A DNA stretch of 15,379 nucleotides from Bifidobacterium breve (lineage in GTDB: Bacteria; Actinomycetota; Thermoleophilia; Miltoncostaeales; Miltoncostaeaceae). Where the stretch lies: NCBI GenBank assembly GCA_945876305.1, contig CAMCOB010000023.1, positions 1 to 15,379 of the forward strand. The letters are read 5' to 3'. A program made the translations under genes and the position numbers. Positions 6,917 to 13,650 of the stretch are shown here, piece after piece. The notes under the pieces were generated by a model. It did no database searches. It saw only the letters and a list, made by a program, of their open reading frames with translations, and was not told the origin of the DNA. Numbering within the stretch: the stretch's first letter is position 1; each line of letters starts with the position of its first letter.

Positions 6917-8014
6917 GTGGGCCACCTCACCTCCCTCATGCACAAGGGTCATGCCATTGACCGCAAGGCCCTCAAGCACCTTCTCGGGCGCGTGTTCGTG
7001 TACGTGCTCATGCTCCTCATCGTGCTGGCCATCATCAAGTTGGTGCCACGCATCTGGAAGGACGTGAGCGAGGGCGACCCGCTGTATGTGGCGCTTGCGA
7101 TCCCATTCGAGATTCTCTCCATCGCCGGCTACGTGCTGCTGTTCTGGGCCGTGTACGGGGCCGCCGCGAAGCGGAAGGACCAGGGCGCCGACGCCGCCCG
7201 CCCGTTGACACTGAAGGAGAGCATGCAGCTCACCACCAGTCGTCTGGCTCTGGGCGACACGCTGCCCGGCGGTGGCGCAAGCGGGTTCGCCGTGCAGTTC
7301 TGGGCACTCAGCCGTGCCGGGTTCAGCGCCGCGCAGATCTCGCGCACCACCACGGCGTTTCTGGTGCTCAGTAACACCGTCATGACCGTGATGATCTTCG
7401 TCCTCGGTGTCCTGATCGGTGCAGGCATCACGCAGGGGCACCTGCATCCGGCCATCACCTGGACTTCTGCTGCCGCTGCCCTTGCCCTCATCATCACCCT
7501 GTTGCTGTTCGCAAAGAAGGGCGCGCACTTCGAGCCACCACCCCCCGATGCCACGCCGCCGCATACCGGGAAGCACGCCAAGTGGCGCAACATGCTCTGG
7601 TCAGTCACCGTGCGTCTGCCCCCGGGTGCGAATGACGCCATGCACATCATCCGCCGGCCCTACGCCATCATCGGCATGCTCGCCAACCCGGGCTTTGACT
7701 TCTGCGCGTTCTACCTGGGTTACGCCGCCGTGGGCGATCCGCTTCCGCTCAGCATCATGCTGATGGCGTACTTCATCGGTCAGGTGGGGTCACTCATTCC
7801 ACTGCCCGGTGGAATCGGTGGGGTACAAGGTCTGGCCATCGGAGTTCTTATCGCCGGTGGCGCCCCGGGGGCCACCGCTACTGCCGGCGTGCTGGTGTGG
7901 ACCGGCGTCGCGCTTGGCACGCAGATTGTGTGGGGCTTCTGGCAGTACTGGGGTCTGCGCAAGAGCATGAAGACGTGGCAGGCAGAGGGCGATCACCCCT
8001 CGGCGACCGCCTAG
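6917..8014 (+). CDS. Flippase-like integral membrane protein (LPG_synthase_TM / UPF0104 family)
   Basis: About 365 aa with several hydrophobic helices and a cytoplasmic N-terminus rich in basic residues. The family pattern is seen twice: TLPGGGASGFAVQFWALSRAG in the first half and LIPLPGGIGGVQG near the C-terminus, matching the P-x-PGG-x-G motif of the UPF0104/AglD/MprF-flippase superfamily. Characterised relatives move or modify lipids and lipid-linked sugars across the membrane; substrate and direction here are unknown. In the last motif a Gln (codon 7826-7828) sits where Glu is common. GTG codons occur at 6914 and 6917 and ATG at 6938; the -10 box at 6905 favours 6917 as a leaderless start. 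It is divergent from trkH and converges on the DHA2 transporter gene, with 21 bp between the stops. Confidence 0.8.
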   Translation: MGHLTSLMHKGHAIDRKALKHLLGRVFVYVLMLLIVLAIIKLVPRIWKDVSEGDPLYVALAIPFEILSIAGYVLLFWAVYGAAAKRKDQGADAARPLTLKESMQLTTSRLALGDTLPGGGASGFAVQFWALSRAGFSAAQISRTTTAFLVLSNTVMTVMIFVLGVLIGAGITQGHLHPAITWTSAAAALALIITLLLFAKKGAHFEPPPPDATPPHTGKHAKWRNMLWSVTVRLPPGANDAMHIIRRPYAIIGMLANPGFDFCAFYLGYAAVGDPLPLSIMLMAYFIGQVGSLIPLPGGIGGVQGLAIGVLIAGGAPGATATAGVLVWTGVALGTQIVWGFWQYWGLRKSMKTWQAEGDHPSATA

Positions 8015-8035
8015 GCCGCCTGCACCGACCCCGGG

Positions 8036-9466
8036 TCAGTGGGCGGCCACACCACCCGCGGGTGGTGTGACGTTCTTCGGTGCCAGCAGTGCGATGAGGC
8101 CACCGAGAAACAGCACTCCGGCACCCACCAGCACGGCGGGGTTGAGGCCATCCACGAATGCCTGCCCGCTGCTGTACGACCCCGCGCCGGTAAAGATCGC
8201 GGTCATCACCGCGATGCCCAGCGCACCACCGACCTCGCGCACGGTGTTGTTGGCGCCCGATGCCTTGCCGATGTCCTGCTCGGGTACGGACCCGATGAGC
8301 ATGTTCGAGACCGGTGCGAACACCAGCGCCATGCCGAACCCGGCGAGCAGGAAGCCGCCCACCAGTCCGCCGTACGAGATGTCGGGCGTGATGGTGAGCC
8401 CCATCCACAGGAACCCGGCGGTCATGATGAACAAGCCCGATGCCATGAGCGGTCGTGACCCGATGCGGTCGCTGTACGCGCCGGCAAGTGGTGCGATGAA
8501 CATGGGCATGATCGTCCACGGCAGCACTTTCAGACCTGCATCAAATGCGCCGTCGCCCTGCACCGTCTGAAGGAACTGCGCGAGAAAGAACACCGCCCCG
8601 AACATGCCGAAGTACAGGCACACCGACACGGAGTTGGCAACGGCAAAGCCGCGGATGCGAAACAGGCGAAGCGGTAGCATGGGGTACTTCGCGCGCGTTT
8701 CCCACCACAGGAAGAGCGCGAGAAACACCACTCCCCCGATGAACGTGGTGAGGATCTGCGGCGACCCCCACCCGACCTCGTTGCCGCGCACGATCCCGTA
8801 CACCAACCCAAACAGGCCGACGGCCACCAGCACCAGGCCGCCCAGATCCAGGTGGCGGTCGGGGCCATACGACTCCCGCAGCTTCCAGAGTGCGATGGGG
8901 GCGAGGATGAGACCGATGGGCACGTTCACCCAGAAGATCCAGTGCCACGACAGGGCGTCCACCAGACCGCCACCGACCAGAGGCCCGGCGGCGACGGCGA
9001 GCCCACTGATTCCCGACCAGATGCCAATGGCCAGCCCCCGCTTGCCCGGAGGGAAGGCGTCGGCGAGCAGGGTGAGCGACAGGGGCATCACCGGAGCGGC
9101 ACCCAGCCCCTGCATCACGCGGAAGAAGATGAGCGAGTTGATGTCCGGGGCCAGCGCGCAGCCAGCGGATGCCAGCGCGAAGATCGTGATGCCGATGGCG
9201 AACACACGCCGCCGCCCGAAACGGTCGCCCAGCGCCGCGCCCGTGAGCAGCAGGGCTGCGAATGCCAGCGTGTAGGCGTTTACCACCCAGCCGAGCGTGG
9301 TCACCGAGGCGCCAAGGTCAAGACGCATGGTCGGCAACGCGGTGGTGACCACCAGGTTGTCGAGCACCACCATGAAAAGGGCGAGGCCGGTGATGACAAG
9401 CGCCCAGATCTGGGCGCTCTTGGATCCGGCATTTGGGGGGTTGATGGCGAGCGGGTGTGTCGTCAT
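8036..9466 (-). CDS. DHA2-type MFS multidrug/proton antiporter (14 helices)
   Basis: This 476-aa transporter has the length and plan of the EmrB/QacA (DHA2) group. TM1 ends in the motif D1 form FMVVLDNLVVTTALP, motif A is GAALGDRFGRRRVF between TM2 and TM3, and motif C is GLAVAAGPLVGGGLVD in TM5. The remaining sequence gives about 14 helices, ending in a short hydrophilic tail. Such proteins export hydrophobic compounds in exchange for protons. The nine-residue-poorer form from ATG 9466, rather than TTG 9475, is not decided by a Shine-Dalgarno but by TAGATT ending seven bases upstream, which suggests a leaderless message. No TetR- or MarR-type regulator lies next to it. Substrate cannot be read from sequence. 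The 3' end contains a perfect palindrome, listed separately. Confidence 0.93.
   Translation of the reverse strand: MTTHPLAINPPNAGSKSAQIWALVITGLALFMVVLDNLVVTTALPTMRLDLGASVTTLGWVVNAYTLAFAALLLTGAALGDRFGRRRVFAIGITIFALASAGCALAPDINSLIFFRVMQGLGAAPVMPLSLTLLADAFPPGKRGLAIGIWSGISGLAVAAGPLVGGGLVDALSWHWIFWVNVPIGLILAPIALWKLRESYGPDRHLDLGGLVLVAVGLFGLVYGIVRGNEVGWGSPQILTTFIGGVVFLALFLWWETRAKYPMLPLRLFRIRGFAVANSVSVCLYFGMFGAVFFLAQFLQTVQGDGAFDAGLKVLPWTIMPMFIAPLAGAYSDRIGSRPLMASGLFIMTAGFLWMGLTITPDISYGGLVGGFLLAGFGMALVFAPVSNMLIGSVPEQDIGKASGANNTVREVGGALGIAVMTAIFTGAGSYSSGQAFVDGLNPAVLVGAGVLFLGGLIALLAPKNVTPPAGGVAAH
8048..8069. terminator. Perfect 22-bp palindrome inside the transporter 3' end, candidate bidirectional terminator
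   Basis: CACACCACCC (8048-8057), GC, GGGTGGTGTG (8060-8069) is self-complementary over all 22 bp. It lies 34 bp after the flippase stop and inside the final codons of the convergent DHA2 gene. On the plus strand it is followed by ACGTTCTT, a weak T-rich tail. A terminator for the flippase transcript is the simplest reading; a protein-binding operator is possible. Confidence 0.45.
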
Positions 9467-9473
9467 TACGGTC

Positions 9474-9479
9474 AATCTA
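9474..9479 (-). promoter_or_regulatory. -10 box TAGATT for the DHA2 transporter
   Basis: On the minus strand TAGATT is followed by seven bases and then ATG 9466, as in leaderless promoters. No good TTGACA-like -35 is seen at the usual distance. Confidence 0.45.
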
Positions 9480-9529
9480 GGCGCCGCCGCGGGCGTACCG
9501 TTGTCGCATCTGCATCAGCCCCGATGCTG

Positions 9530-9535
9530 TATCGT
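9530..9535 (+). promoter_or_regulatory. Possible -10 box for the CDGSH gene
   Basis: TATCGT fits TANNNT and would give a leader of about 55 nt carrying the AGGAGG site. The small inverted repeat GTTGC/GCAAC (9534-9547) overlaps its downstream edge. There is no clear -35, so this is tentative. Confidence 0.25.
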
Positions 9536-9582
9536 TGCGCCCGCAACTAACAGACCGGCGACCGCCGGTGACATCTCATTCC

Positions 9583-9588
9583 AGGAGG
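9583..9588 (+). promoter_or_regulatory. Strong Shine-Dalgarno fixing the CDGSH start
   Basis: AGGAGG lies six bases before ATG 9595, the best Shine-Dalgarno in the window. It rejects the 20-codon upstream extension to 9535. Confidence 0.8.
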
Positions 9589-9594
9589 AACCCC

Positions 9595-9774
9595 ATGGCC
9601 GACGGTGTCAGCATTCAGATCAAGGACGGTGGCCCCGCCGTCATCAGCGGTGAGTTCACCGTCACCGGTGCAGACGGCAACGTGATTGAGGGGCTCAACC
9701 CCGTGATTGCCATCTGCCGCTGTGGCAAGAGCCAGAACCAGCCGTTCTGCGACGGATCGCACTCGCAGGGCTGA
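9595..9774 (+). CDS. CDGSH-type iron-sulfur protein
   Basis: This 59-aa soluble protein has the complete CDGSH signature C-x-C-x2-S-x3-P-x-C-D-G-S-H: C41, C43, C52 and H56 are the expected three-Cys, one-His ligands of a [2Fe-2S] cluster. The preceding strand-rich part (GGPAVISGEFTVTGADG) fits the small bacterial CDGSH fold. Eukaryotic relatives (mitoNEET) carry redox-labile, transferable clusters; roles of bacterial single-domain forms are mostly undefined. It is a single-gene unit with its own Shine-Dalgarno and a strong hairpin terminator. It is divergent from the DHA2 gene, with 128 bp between starts. The fold is certain; the cell role is unknown. Confidence 0.95.
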   Translation: MADGVSIQIKDGGPAVISGEFTVTGADGNVIEGLNPVIAICRCGKSQNQPFCDGSHSQG

Positions 9775-9796
9775 GCACGTGCCTAAGTGAGTGTTT

Positions 9797-9822
9797 GAAG
9801 GGCCCGGGAATCCGGGCCCTTC
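9797..9822 (+). terminator. Intrinsic terminator after the CDGSH gene
   Basis: GAAGGGCCCGG (9797-9807) pairs with CCGGGCCCTTC (9812-9822), an 11-bp perfect stem with a four-base loop (GAAT), followed by GCGTTTCT. It starts 22 bp after the stop. It sits just beyond the stop of the convergent 70-aa gene and may serve both strands. Confidence 0.75.
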
Positions 9823-9828
9823 GCGTTT

Positions 9829-10041
9829 CTAGGCTGAATGCGTGAGCGAGGTGAGCGAGGCGAGGCCCTCGGCGGCCACCATGGCCGTGCCGATCTCGTC
9901 CGGGTCGCTCACGGTGATCTCCTCGTGCAGCACCGCACGGGCCAAGGAGAGTGCTGCCTCGATTGCCCGGAGGTGATCGGCGGTGAGCTTCACGACGACA
10001 GCCTCGTCATGATCGCGCTGAGTGTGTTCCATGATCGTCAT
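9829..10041 (-). CDS. Small protein of unknown function (70 aa)
   Basis: I do not recognise this protein. It is short, acidic and probably all-helical: a central stretch VVVKLTADHLRAIEAALSLARAVL forms an amphipathic helix, and a second helix near the C-terminus runs IGTAMVAAEGLASL. It has no Cys, no signal peptide and no membrane segment. Codon use resembles the neighbours. ATG 10041 is preferred over the longer frame to 10110 because a promoter-like CTGACA-N17-AATCAT ends seven bases before it; ATG 10032 is an alternative start. It is convergent with the CDGSH gene and divergent from the aldo/keto reductase gene. It could be a small regulatory or adaptor protein, but nothing shows this. Confidence 0.65.
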   Translation of the reverse strand: MTIMEHTQRDHDEAVVVKLTADHLRAIEAALSLARAVLHEEITVSDPDEIGTAMVAAEGLASLTSLTHSA

Positions 10042-10048
10042 GTACCTA

Positions 10049-10077
10049 ATGATTGCGCGGCCTCCTGCCATTGTCAG
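10049..10077 (-). promoter_or_regulatory. Promoter-like -35/-10 pair for the 70-aa gene
   Basis: On the minus strand CTGACA (10077-10072), a 17-bp spacer and AATCAT (10054-10049) are followed by seven bases and ATG 10041. The -35 matches TTGACA at five of six positions; the -10 lacks the first T. Confidence 0.4.
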
Positions 10078-10134
10078 GGGGGATCGGTGCCTCTGTGACG
10101 TCAGCTTCACATGTCCGAATCGTCACGAATCCCG

Positions 10135-10140
10135 TAGGGT
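10135..10140 (+). promoter_or_regulatory. -10 box TAGGGT for the aldo/keto reductase operon
   Basis: TAGGGT ends six bases before ATG 10147, and no Shine-Dalgarno lies between, so a leaderless transcript is likely. The -35 region is not recognisable. Confidence 0.5.
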
Positions 10141-10146
10141 CGGGGC

Positions 10147-11103
10147 ATGAGCATTCGACGCGAATTCGGTAGCACGGGGCTTGAGGTTTCTCCCTTGTGC
10201 CTTGGTGGCAACGTCTTTGGCTGGACGTGCGACGAGCAGGCCTCGTTCGCCGTTCTCGACGCCTACGTGGAGGCCGGCGGCAACTTCATCGACACCGCCA
10301 CCGTCTACTCCACATGGGTACCCGGCAACGTGGGTGGTGAGTCGGAGGCCGTCATCGGTCGCTGGCTGAAGGCGCGCGGTAATCGTGCCGACCTAGTCAT
10401 CGCCACGAAGGTGGGATACCCAGGTGACCCGCACATGCGCGCCGGGCTCGACCGCGCGAACATCCGTGAGGGCATTGAGGGGTCGCTCAATCGTCTGGGC
10501 ATTGAGCAGGTCGACCTGTACTACGCCCACAAGGACGACCCGGCAACGCCGCTCGACGAGACCATGGGCGTGTTGAGCGAGCTGGTGGACGAGGGTCTGG
10601 TGCGCACGCTGGCAGCCAGCAACTACTCCGCCGGGCGCCTGGCGGAGGCAATCGATGTGAGCGACACGCACGCACTCGCGCGCTTTGAGGGATATCAGCC
10701 GCACTTCAATCTGCTTGAGCGCGCCGAGTTGGAGGGCGACGCCGAGGAGGTGTGTGTGCGTGAGGGTCTGGGCGTGGCGCCGTACTTCACCCTGGCCCGT
10801 GGGTTTCTCACCGGCAAGTACCGGCAGGGGCAGGATCTTCCCGCCACCCCGCGCGCCGGGGGCATTGCGAACGAGTACCTCAACGACCGCGGGTGGGCAC
10901 TGCTTGCCGTGCTCGACGAGGTCGCAGCCGCGCACGGAGCCACCCCGGCTCAGGTGTCGCTTGCATGGCTCATGCAGCGCCCCAGCATCAGTTGCGCCAT
11001 CGCCAGCGCAACGTCGCCTGATCAGGTGGCCGAGATCATGGGCGCCGTGGGGCTCGAGCTCACCGACGCTGAGTGGGCAAAGCTGGACGCCGCAGGGCGA
11101 TGA
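10147..11103 (+). CDS. Aldo/keto reductase
   Basis: This 318-aa NADPH-dependent oxidoreductase of the AKR superfamily (TIM barrel, usual length about 310-340) has the full catalytic tetrad: D49 and Y54 (FIDTATVY), K88 (ATKVG) and H128 (YYAHKDD). The N-terminus REFGSTGLEVSPLCLGGNVFG and the VRTLAASNYSAGRL strand match the YajO/Tas-like bacterial group. It reduces aldehydes or ketones in the cytoplasm; the natural substrate cannot be read from sequence. The C-terminal part, ISCAIASATSPDQVAE, is the cofactor phosphate-binding region, where an R or K is common, so cofactor preference is not certain. It begins at a leaderless-type ATG and overlaps the next gene by four bases (ATGA), so it is probably cotranscribed with the FrnE-like gene. 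Confidence 0.95.
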   Translation: MSIRREFGSTGLEVSPLCLGGNVFGWTCDEQASFAVLDAYVEAGGNFIDTATVYSTWVPGNVGGESEAVIGRWLKARGNRADLVIATKVGYPGDPHMRAGLDRANIREGIEGSLNRLGIEQVDLYYAHKDDPATPLDETMGVLSELVDEGLVRTLAASNYSAGRLAEAIDVSDTHALARFEGYQPHFNLLERAELEGDAEEVCVREGLGVAPYFTLARGFLTGKYRQGQDLPATPRAGGIANEYLNDRGWALLAVLDEVAAAHGATPAQVSLAWLMQRPSISCAIASATSPDQVAEIMGAVGLELTDAEWAKLDAAGR

Positions 11104-11756
11104 GCACCGGGTCGGCTGAGACGCAGGAGCAGGCACCTCTCACCGTGCAGGTGTGGAGCGACTACACATGCCCGTTCTGCCACATCGGTCGCGAGCGGGT
11201 CACGTACCTGGAGCGCGAATACGGCGCAGAGGTGCAGTGGCTACCGTTTGATCTGCATCCCGAGTACCCCGATGAGGGGATCCTGCGGGTGTCGCTGGTG
11301 GCCACCTACGGGCAGGAGGCCATTGACCGGGTGGCGGCATTGGCCGAGGCATCGGGGCTTCCACATAACCCCAACCCGGATGTCGTTCCGCGCAGCCGAA
11401 AGGCGCTTGAGCTGGCCGAGTGGTCGCGCGCGTACGGTGCAGACACGCACCGGCGAATGCATGACGCCCTGATGGATGCCTACTGGCGTGACGGCCGCGA
11501 CATCGGCGATTGGGCGGTACTCGAGGACGTCGCACACAGCGTGGGGCTCGATGGAATGGTGGGTCGGCGGGCGGTGCAGCACGGGGCATTTGTTCCGGTT
11601 GTCGACGATTCCACCACCTGGGCGCACTCAGCCGGCATCACCGGTGTTCCTGCGATGGTGCTGAATGGACGACTCCTGGTGAGCGGTGTCGTGCCGCACG
11701 AGGAACTCGACGATGCAGTGCGCGCAGTTCTCGACGCCGACCCGGTCGAGGGCTGA
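11100..11756 (+). CDS. DsbA-family FrnE-like thioredoxin-fold oxidoreductase
   Basis: This 218-aa protein of the DSBA/FrnE family (HCCA isomerase/DsbA-like fold) is within the usual length. The active site CPFC is at C24-C27 in WSDYTCPFCHIG, and the cis-proline loop ITGVPAMVLNG lies near the C-terminus, with a helical insert between. No signal peptide is seen, so it is expected in the cytosol, as for FrnE of Deinococcus, a disulfide isomerase linked to oxidative stress. Some relatives are polyketide or glutathione-linked enzymes, so the reaction here is open. The ATG overlaps the aldo/keto reductase stop (ATGA), with no strong Shine-Dalgarno, suggesting translational coupling. The extension to 11073 reads the upstream gene and is not used. 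Confidence 0.93.
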   Translation: MSTGSAETQEQAPLTVQVWSDYTCPFCHIGRERVTYLEREYGAEVQWLPFDLHPEYPDEGILRVSLVATYGQEAIDRVAALAEASGLPHNPNPDVVPRSRKALELAEWSRAYGADTHRRMHDALMDAYWRDGRDIGDWAVLEDVAHSVGLDGMVGRRAVQHGAFVPVVDDSTTWAHSAGITGVPAMVLNGRLLVSGVVPHEELDDAVRAVLDADPVEG

Positions 11757-12076
11757 GACCCCTCCACAGGCCGCTCTCCAAGCGGCATTCGAGCCCTCCG
11801 GACCTTTCCGCGGAGGCCATGTGGTCGCGCCGCTCGGGGCCCGTGGCAGCAGATGCAACCGCTCGGGCGTTGACGGGGCCTTCGCGGTCATGTACCAATC
11901 CCCATCCTCCCGCGCAGGGTGCCTTCCGGCATACCTCGCGCGGTAGTGCATTCCGTATATGAATATTCGTCCGACACCCACCTCGAAGATGCCCTCCGGC
12001 GAACTCACCGCCGAGCATCCCCCGGTGGCACGCGCCTAGCGGCGCGGGCCCGGGAACGGTAGATCCGGAGACGTTG
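11757..12076. other. 320-base gap before pntAA: terminator hairpins, AT-rich patch, leader
   Basis: No convincing gene is seen. It holds the hairpins described above, a TTGACG (11870-11875) with TACCAA 17 bp downstream (11893-11898) as a weak promoter candidate, and an AT-rich patch around 11951-11970 containing the palindrome GAATATTC (11961-11968), unusual for this G+C-rich DNA. A 26-codon ORF (11959-12039) has its stop in the loop of a six-bp hairpin (CGCGCC/GGCGCG, 12031-12046). GGAG at 12067-12070 is the pntAA ribosome binding site. I could not match the region to a known riboswitch class. Confidence 0.5.
11770..11786 (+). terminator. Hairpin after the reductase/FrnE operon
   Basis: GCCGCT (11770-11775) and AGCGGC (11781-11786) form a six-bp stem with a five-base loop, 13 bp after the stop. 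A second repeat, CCTCCG (11795-11800) with CGGAGG (11811-11816), follows. No T-run follows either one, so termination is likely but not proven. Confidence 0.4.
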
Positions 12077-13321
12077 ATGGCCGAGACCGACACGCCGCGC
12101 ATTGTGGTGGGAGTTCCCAAGGAAGAGCGCGCGGGCGAAACCCGCGTGGCGCTCAGCCCCACGGCCCTTCCCCAGCTGACCAAGGCCGGGTTCGACATCG
12201 TGATCGAGTCAGGAGCAGGCGACGCCGCCGGCTATCCCGACTCGACCTTCACCGACCGGGGTGCCCGGATCGGCTCACGCGACGACGTGTTTGCTGCCGA
12301 CATCGTGGTGCAGGTAAACGTGATGGGCGCAGATGCCGCGAGCGCCGACCTGGCGCGGTTGCGCGAGGGGCTGATCGTGGTGGGTGCCGTGGCACCGTTC
12401 GCCCGTCCCGAGCTGGTGAAGGCCGTCGCCGGCACGGGCGCAGTGCTCTACGCGCTGGAGATGGTGCCCCGCACCACCCGCGCGCAGTCGATGGACATTC
12501 TCTCCTCGCAGGCCGCCGTTGCCGGATACAAGGCCGTGCTGCTGGCGGCCAATGAGCTTCCCAAGATGTTCCCGCTGCTCACCACTGCCGCGGGCACCAT
12601 CGCGCCAGCCAAGGTATTTATCGTTGGAGCCGGTGTGGCCGGCCTGGGCGCCATCGCCACCGCGCGCCGTCTGGGCGCCCTGGTGGAGGCCTACGACGTG
12701 CGCCCGGCTGCCCGCGAGGAGGTGCAGTCGCTCGGTGCCCGGTTTGTCGAGCTGCCCCTGGAGACCGACCAGGAGGAGGGCTCGGGCGGTTACGCCACGC
12801 AGCTCTCCGATGAGGCCATCAAGAAGCAGCAGGAGCTGATGGCGAAGACTGTGGCGGCGAGCGATGTCATCATCACCACCGCGCAGGTGCAGGGCACCAC
12901 GGCGCCGCAGATCATCACCACCGAGATGATCAAGGGGATGGGCGCCGGGTCGGTCATCATCGACTTGGCCGCCGAGCAGGGCGGCAACTGTGAGCCCACC
13001 GTTGCCGGCGAGACCGTTGACATTGACGGCGTGAAGGTGATTGGCGTGGTGAACCTGCCCGGCCAGATCCCGGTGCATGCCAGTCAGCTGTTTGGCAAGA
13101 ACGTGGCCAACTTCCTCTGTTTGATGGTGGTGGATGGCGCGGTCGATCTGGATGTGGATGACGACGTCATCCAGCAGAGCGTTGTCGCCCGTGGTGGCGA
13201 TGTGGTTAACAACCGCGTGCGTGAGGCCCTGGGCCTTGTGCCGCTTCCAGAGCCCGAGCCGCCGGCCCCTGAGCCTGAGCCCGATGCCGAGTCCGAGTCC
13301 CCTGAGGAGGCTGCCAAGTGA
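12077..13321 (+). CDS. pntAA: NAD(P) transhydrogenase subunit alpha part 1 (NAD(H)-binding)
   Basis: This 414-aa protein is domain I of the proton-translocating transhydrogenase in the split three-gene form (pntAA/pntAB/pntB). The AlaDH/PNT N-terminal domain begins VVGVPKEERAGETRVALSP, the conserved RAQSMDILSSQAAVAGYKA follows near 135-152, and the NAD-binding Rossmann motif GAGVAGLGA is at 184-192 with YDVRP ending the next strand. Its product binds NAD(H) on the cytoplasmic side and passes hydride to NADP(H) on PntB, using the proton gradient to favour NADPH. ATG 12077 is chosen with GGAG six bases upstream, rather than TTG 12074. The last 25 residues are a low-complexity Glu/Pro tail that replaces the linker to PntAB. 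The final four bases overlap pntAB (GTGA). Confidence 0.96.
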   Translation: MAETDTPRIVVGVPKEERAGETRVALSPTALPQLTKAGFDIVIESGAGDAAGYPDSTFTDRGARIGSRDDVFAADIVVQVNVMGADAASADLARLREGLIVVGAVAPFARPELVKAVAGTGAVLYALEMVPRTTRAQSMDILSSQAAVAGYKAVLLAANELPKMFPLLTTAAGTIAPAKVFIVGAGVAGLGAIATARRLGALVEAYDVRPAAREEVQSLGARFVELPLETDQEEGSGGYATQLSDEAIKKQQELMAKTVAASDVIITTAQVQGTTAPQIITTEMIKGMGAGSVIIDLAAEQGGNCEPTVAGETVDIDGVKVIGVVNLPGQIPVHASQLFGKNVANFLCLMVVDGAVDLDVDDDVIQQSVVARGGDVVNNRVREALGLVPLPEPEPPAPEPEPDAESESPEEAAK

Positions 13322-13650
13322 ACGTCAGTACCGAGTTCATCATCACGGGGCTTTTCGTCTTTGCCCTTGCCGGCTTCCTCGGCTTCGAGACGATCCGCCG
13401 GGTCCCGCGCCTGCTCCACACGCCCTTGATGGCGCTTACCAACGCGCTGTCGGCGATCTCCCTGGTGGGCTCATTGGTGGTGCTGGGTCGCCAGTACTCC
13501 ACCTACGCCACCATTCTGGGATTCATCGCCGTGGTGGCCTCCACCATCAACGTGGTCGGTGGCTTCCTCATCACCGACAAGATGCTGCGCATGTTCAAGA
13601 CGCGTCACCAGAAGCCCAAGAAGGCCGCTGAGGCGGAGGTCGGTTCGTGA
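13318..13650 (+). CDS. pntAB: NAD(P) transhydrogenase subunit alpha part 2 (membrane)
   Basis: This 110-aa membrane subunit carries the N-terminal part of transhydrogenase domain II. The first helix is IITGLFVFALAGFLGFETIR; two more hydrophobic segments span about 40-58 (LTNALSAISLVGSLVVLG) and 63-87 (YATILGFIAVV to GGFLI). A basic tail (HQKPKKAAEAEVGS) ends the protein. Together with PntB it forms the proton channel. The start is GTG 13318, overlapping the pntAA stop by four bases, with GAGGAGG seven bases upstream. It is slightly longer than minimal PntAB because of the tail. Assignment is firm from sequence and gene order. Confidence 0.95.
   Translation: MNVSTEFIITGLFVFALAGFLGFETIRRVPRLLHTPLMALTNALSAISLVGSLVVLGRQYSTYATILGFIAVVASTINVVGGFLITDKMLRMFKTRHQKPKKAAEAEVGS

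Noticed and set aside
8852..9550. Long plus-strand frame opposite the DHA2 transporter
   Set aside because: Antisense to a transporter with all expected motifs; no recognisable domain.
11628..12008. Minus-strand frame from GTG 12008 with aromatic-rich start (GRIFIYGMHYRARYAG)
   Set aside because: It looks partly protein-like, but it uses many ATA, CGA, GGA and AGG codons, has no ribosome site and runs antisense into the FrnE-like gene. Not supported without homologues.
11757..12076. Possible tRNA, SRP RNA or riboswitch in the pre-pnt gap
   Set aside because: A T-loop-like GGCTCGAATGCC occurs on the minus strand, but no matching acceptor, D or anticodon arms can be built, and no known riboswitch core is recognisable.
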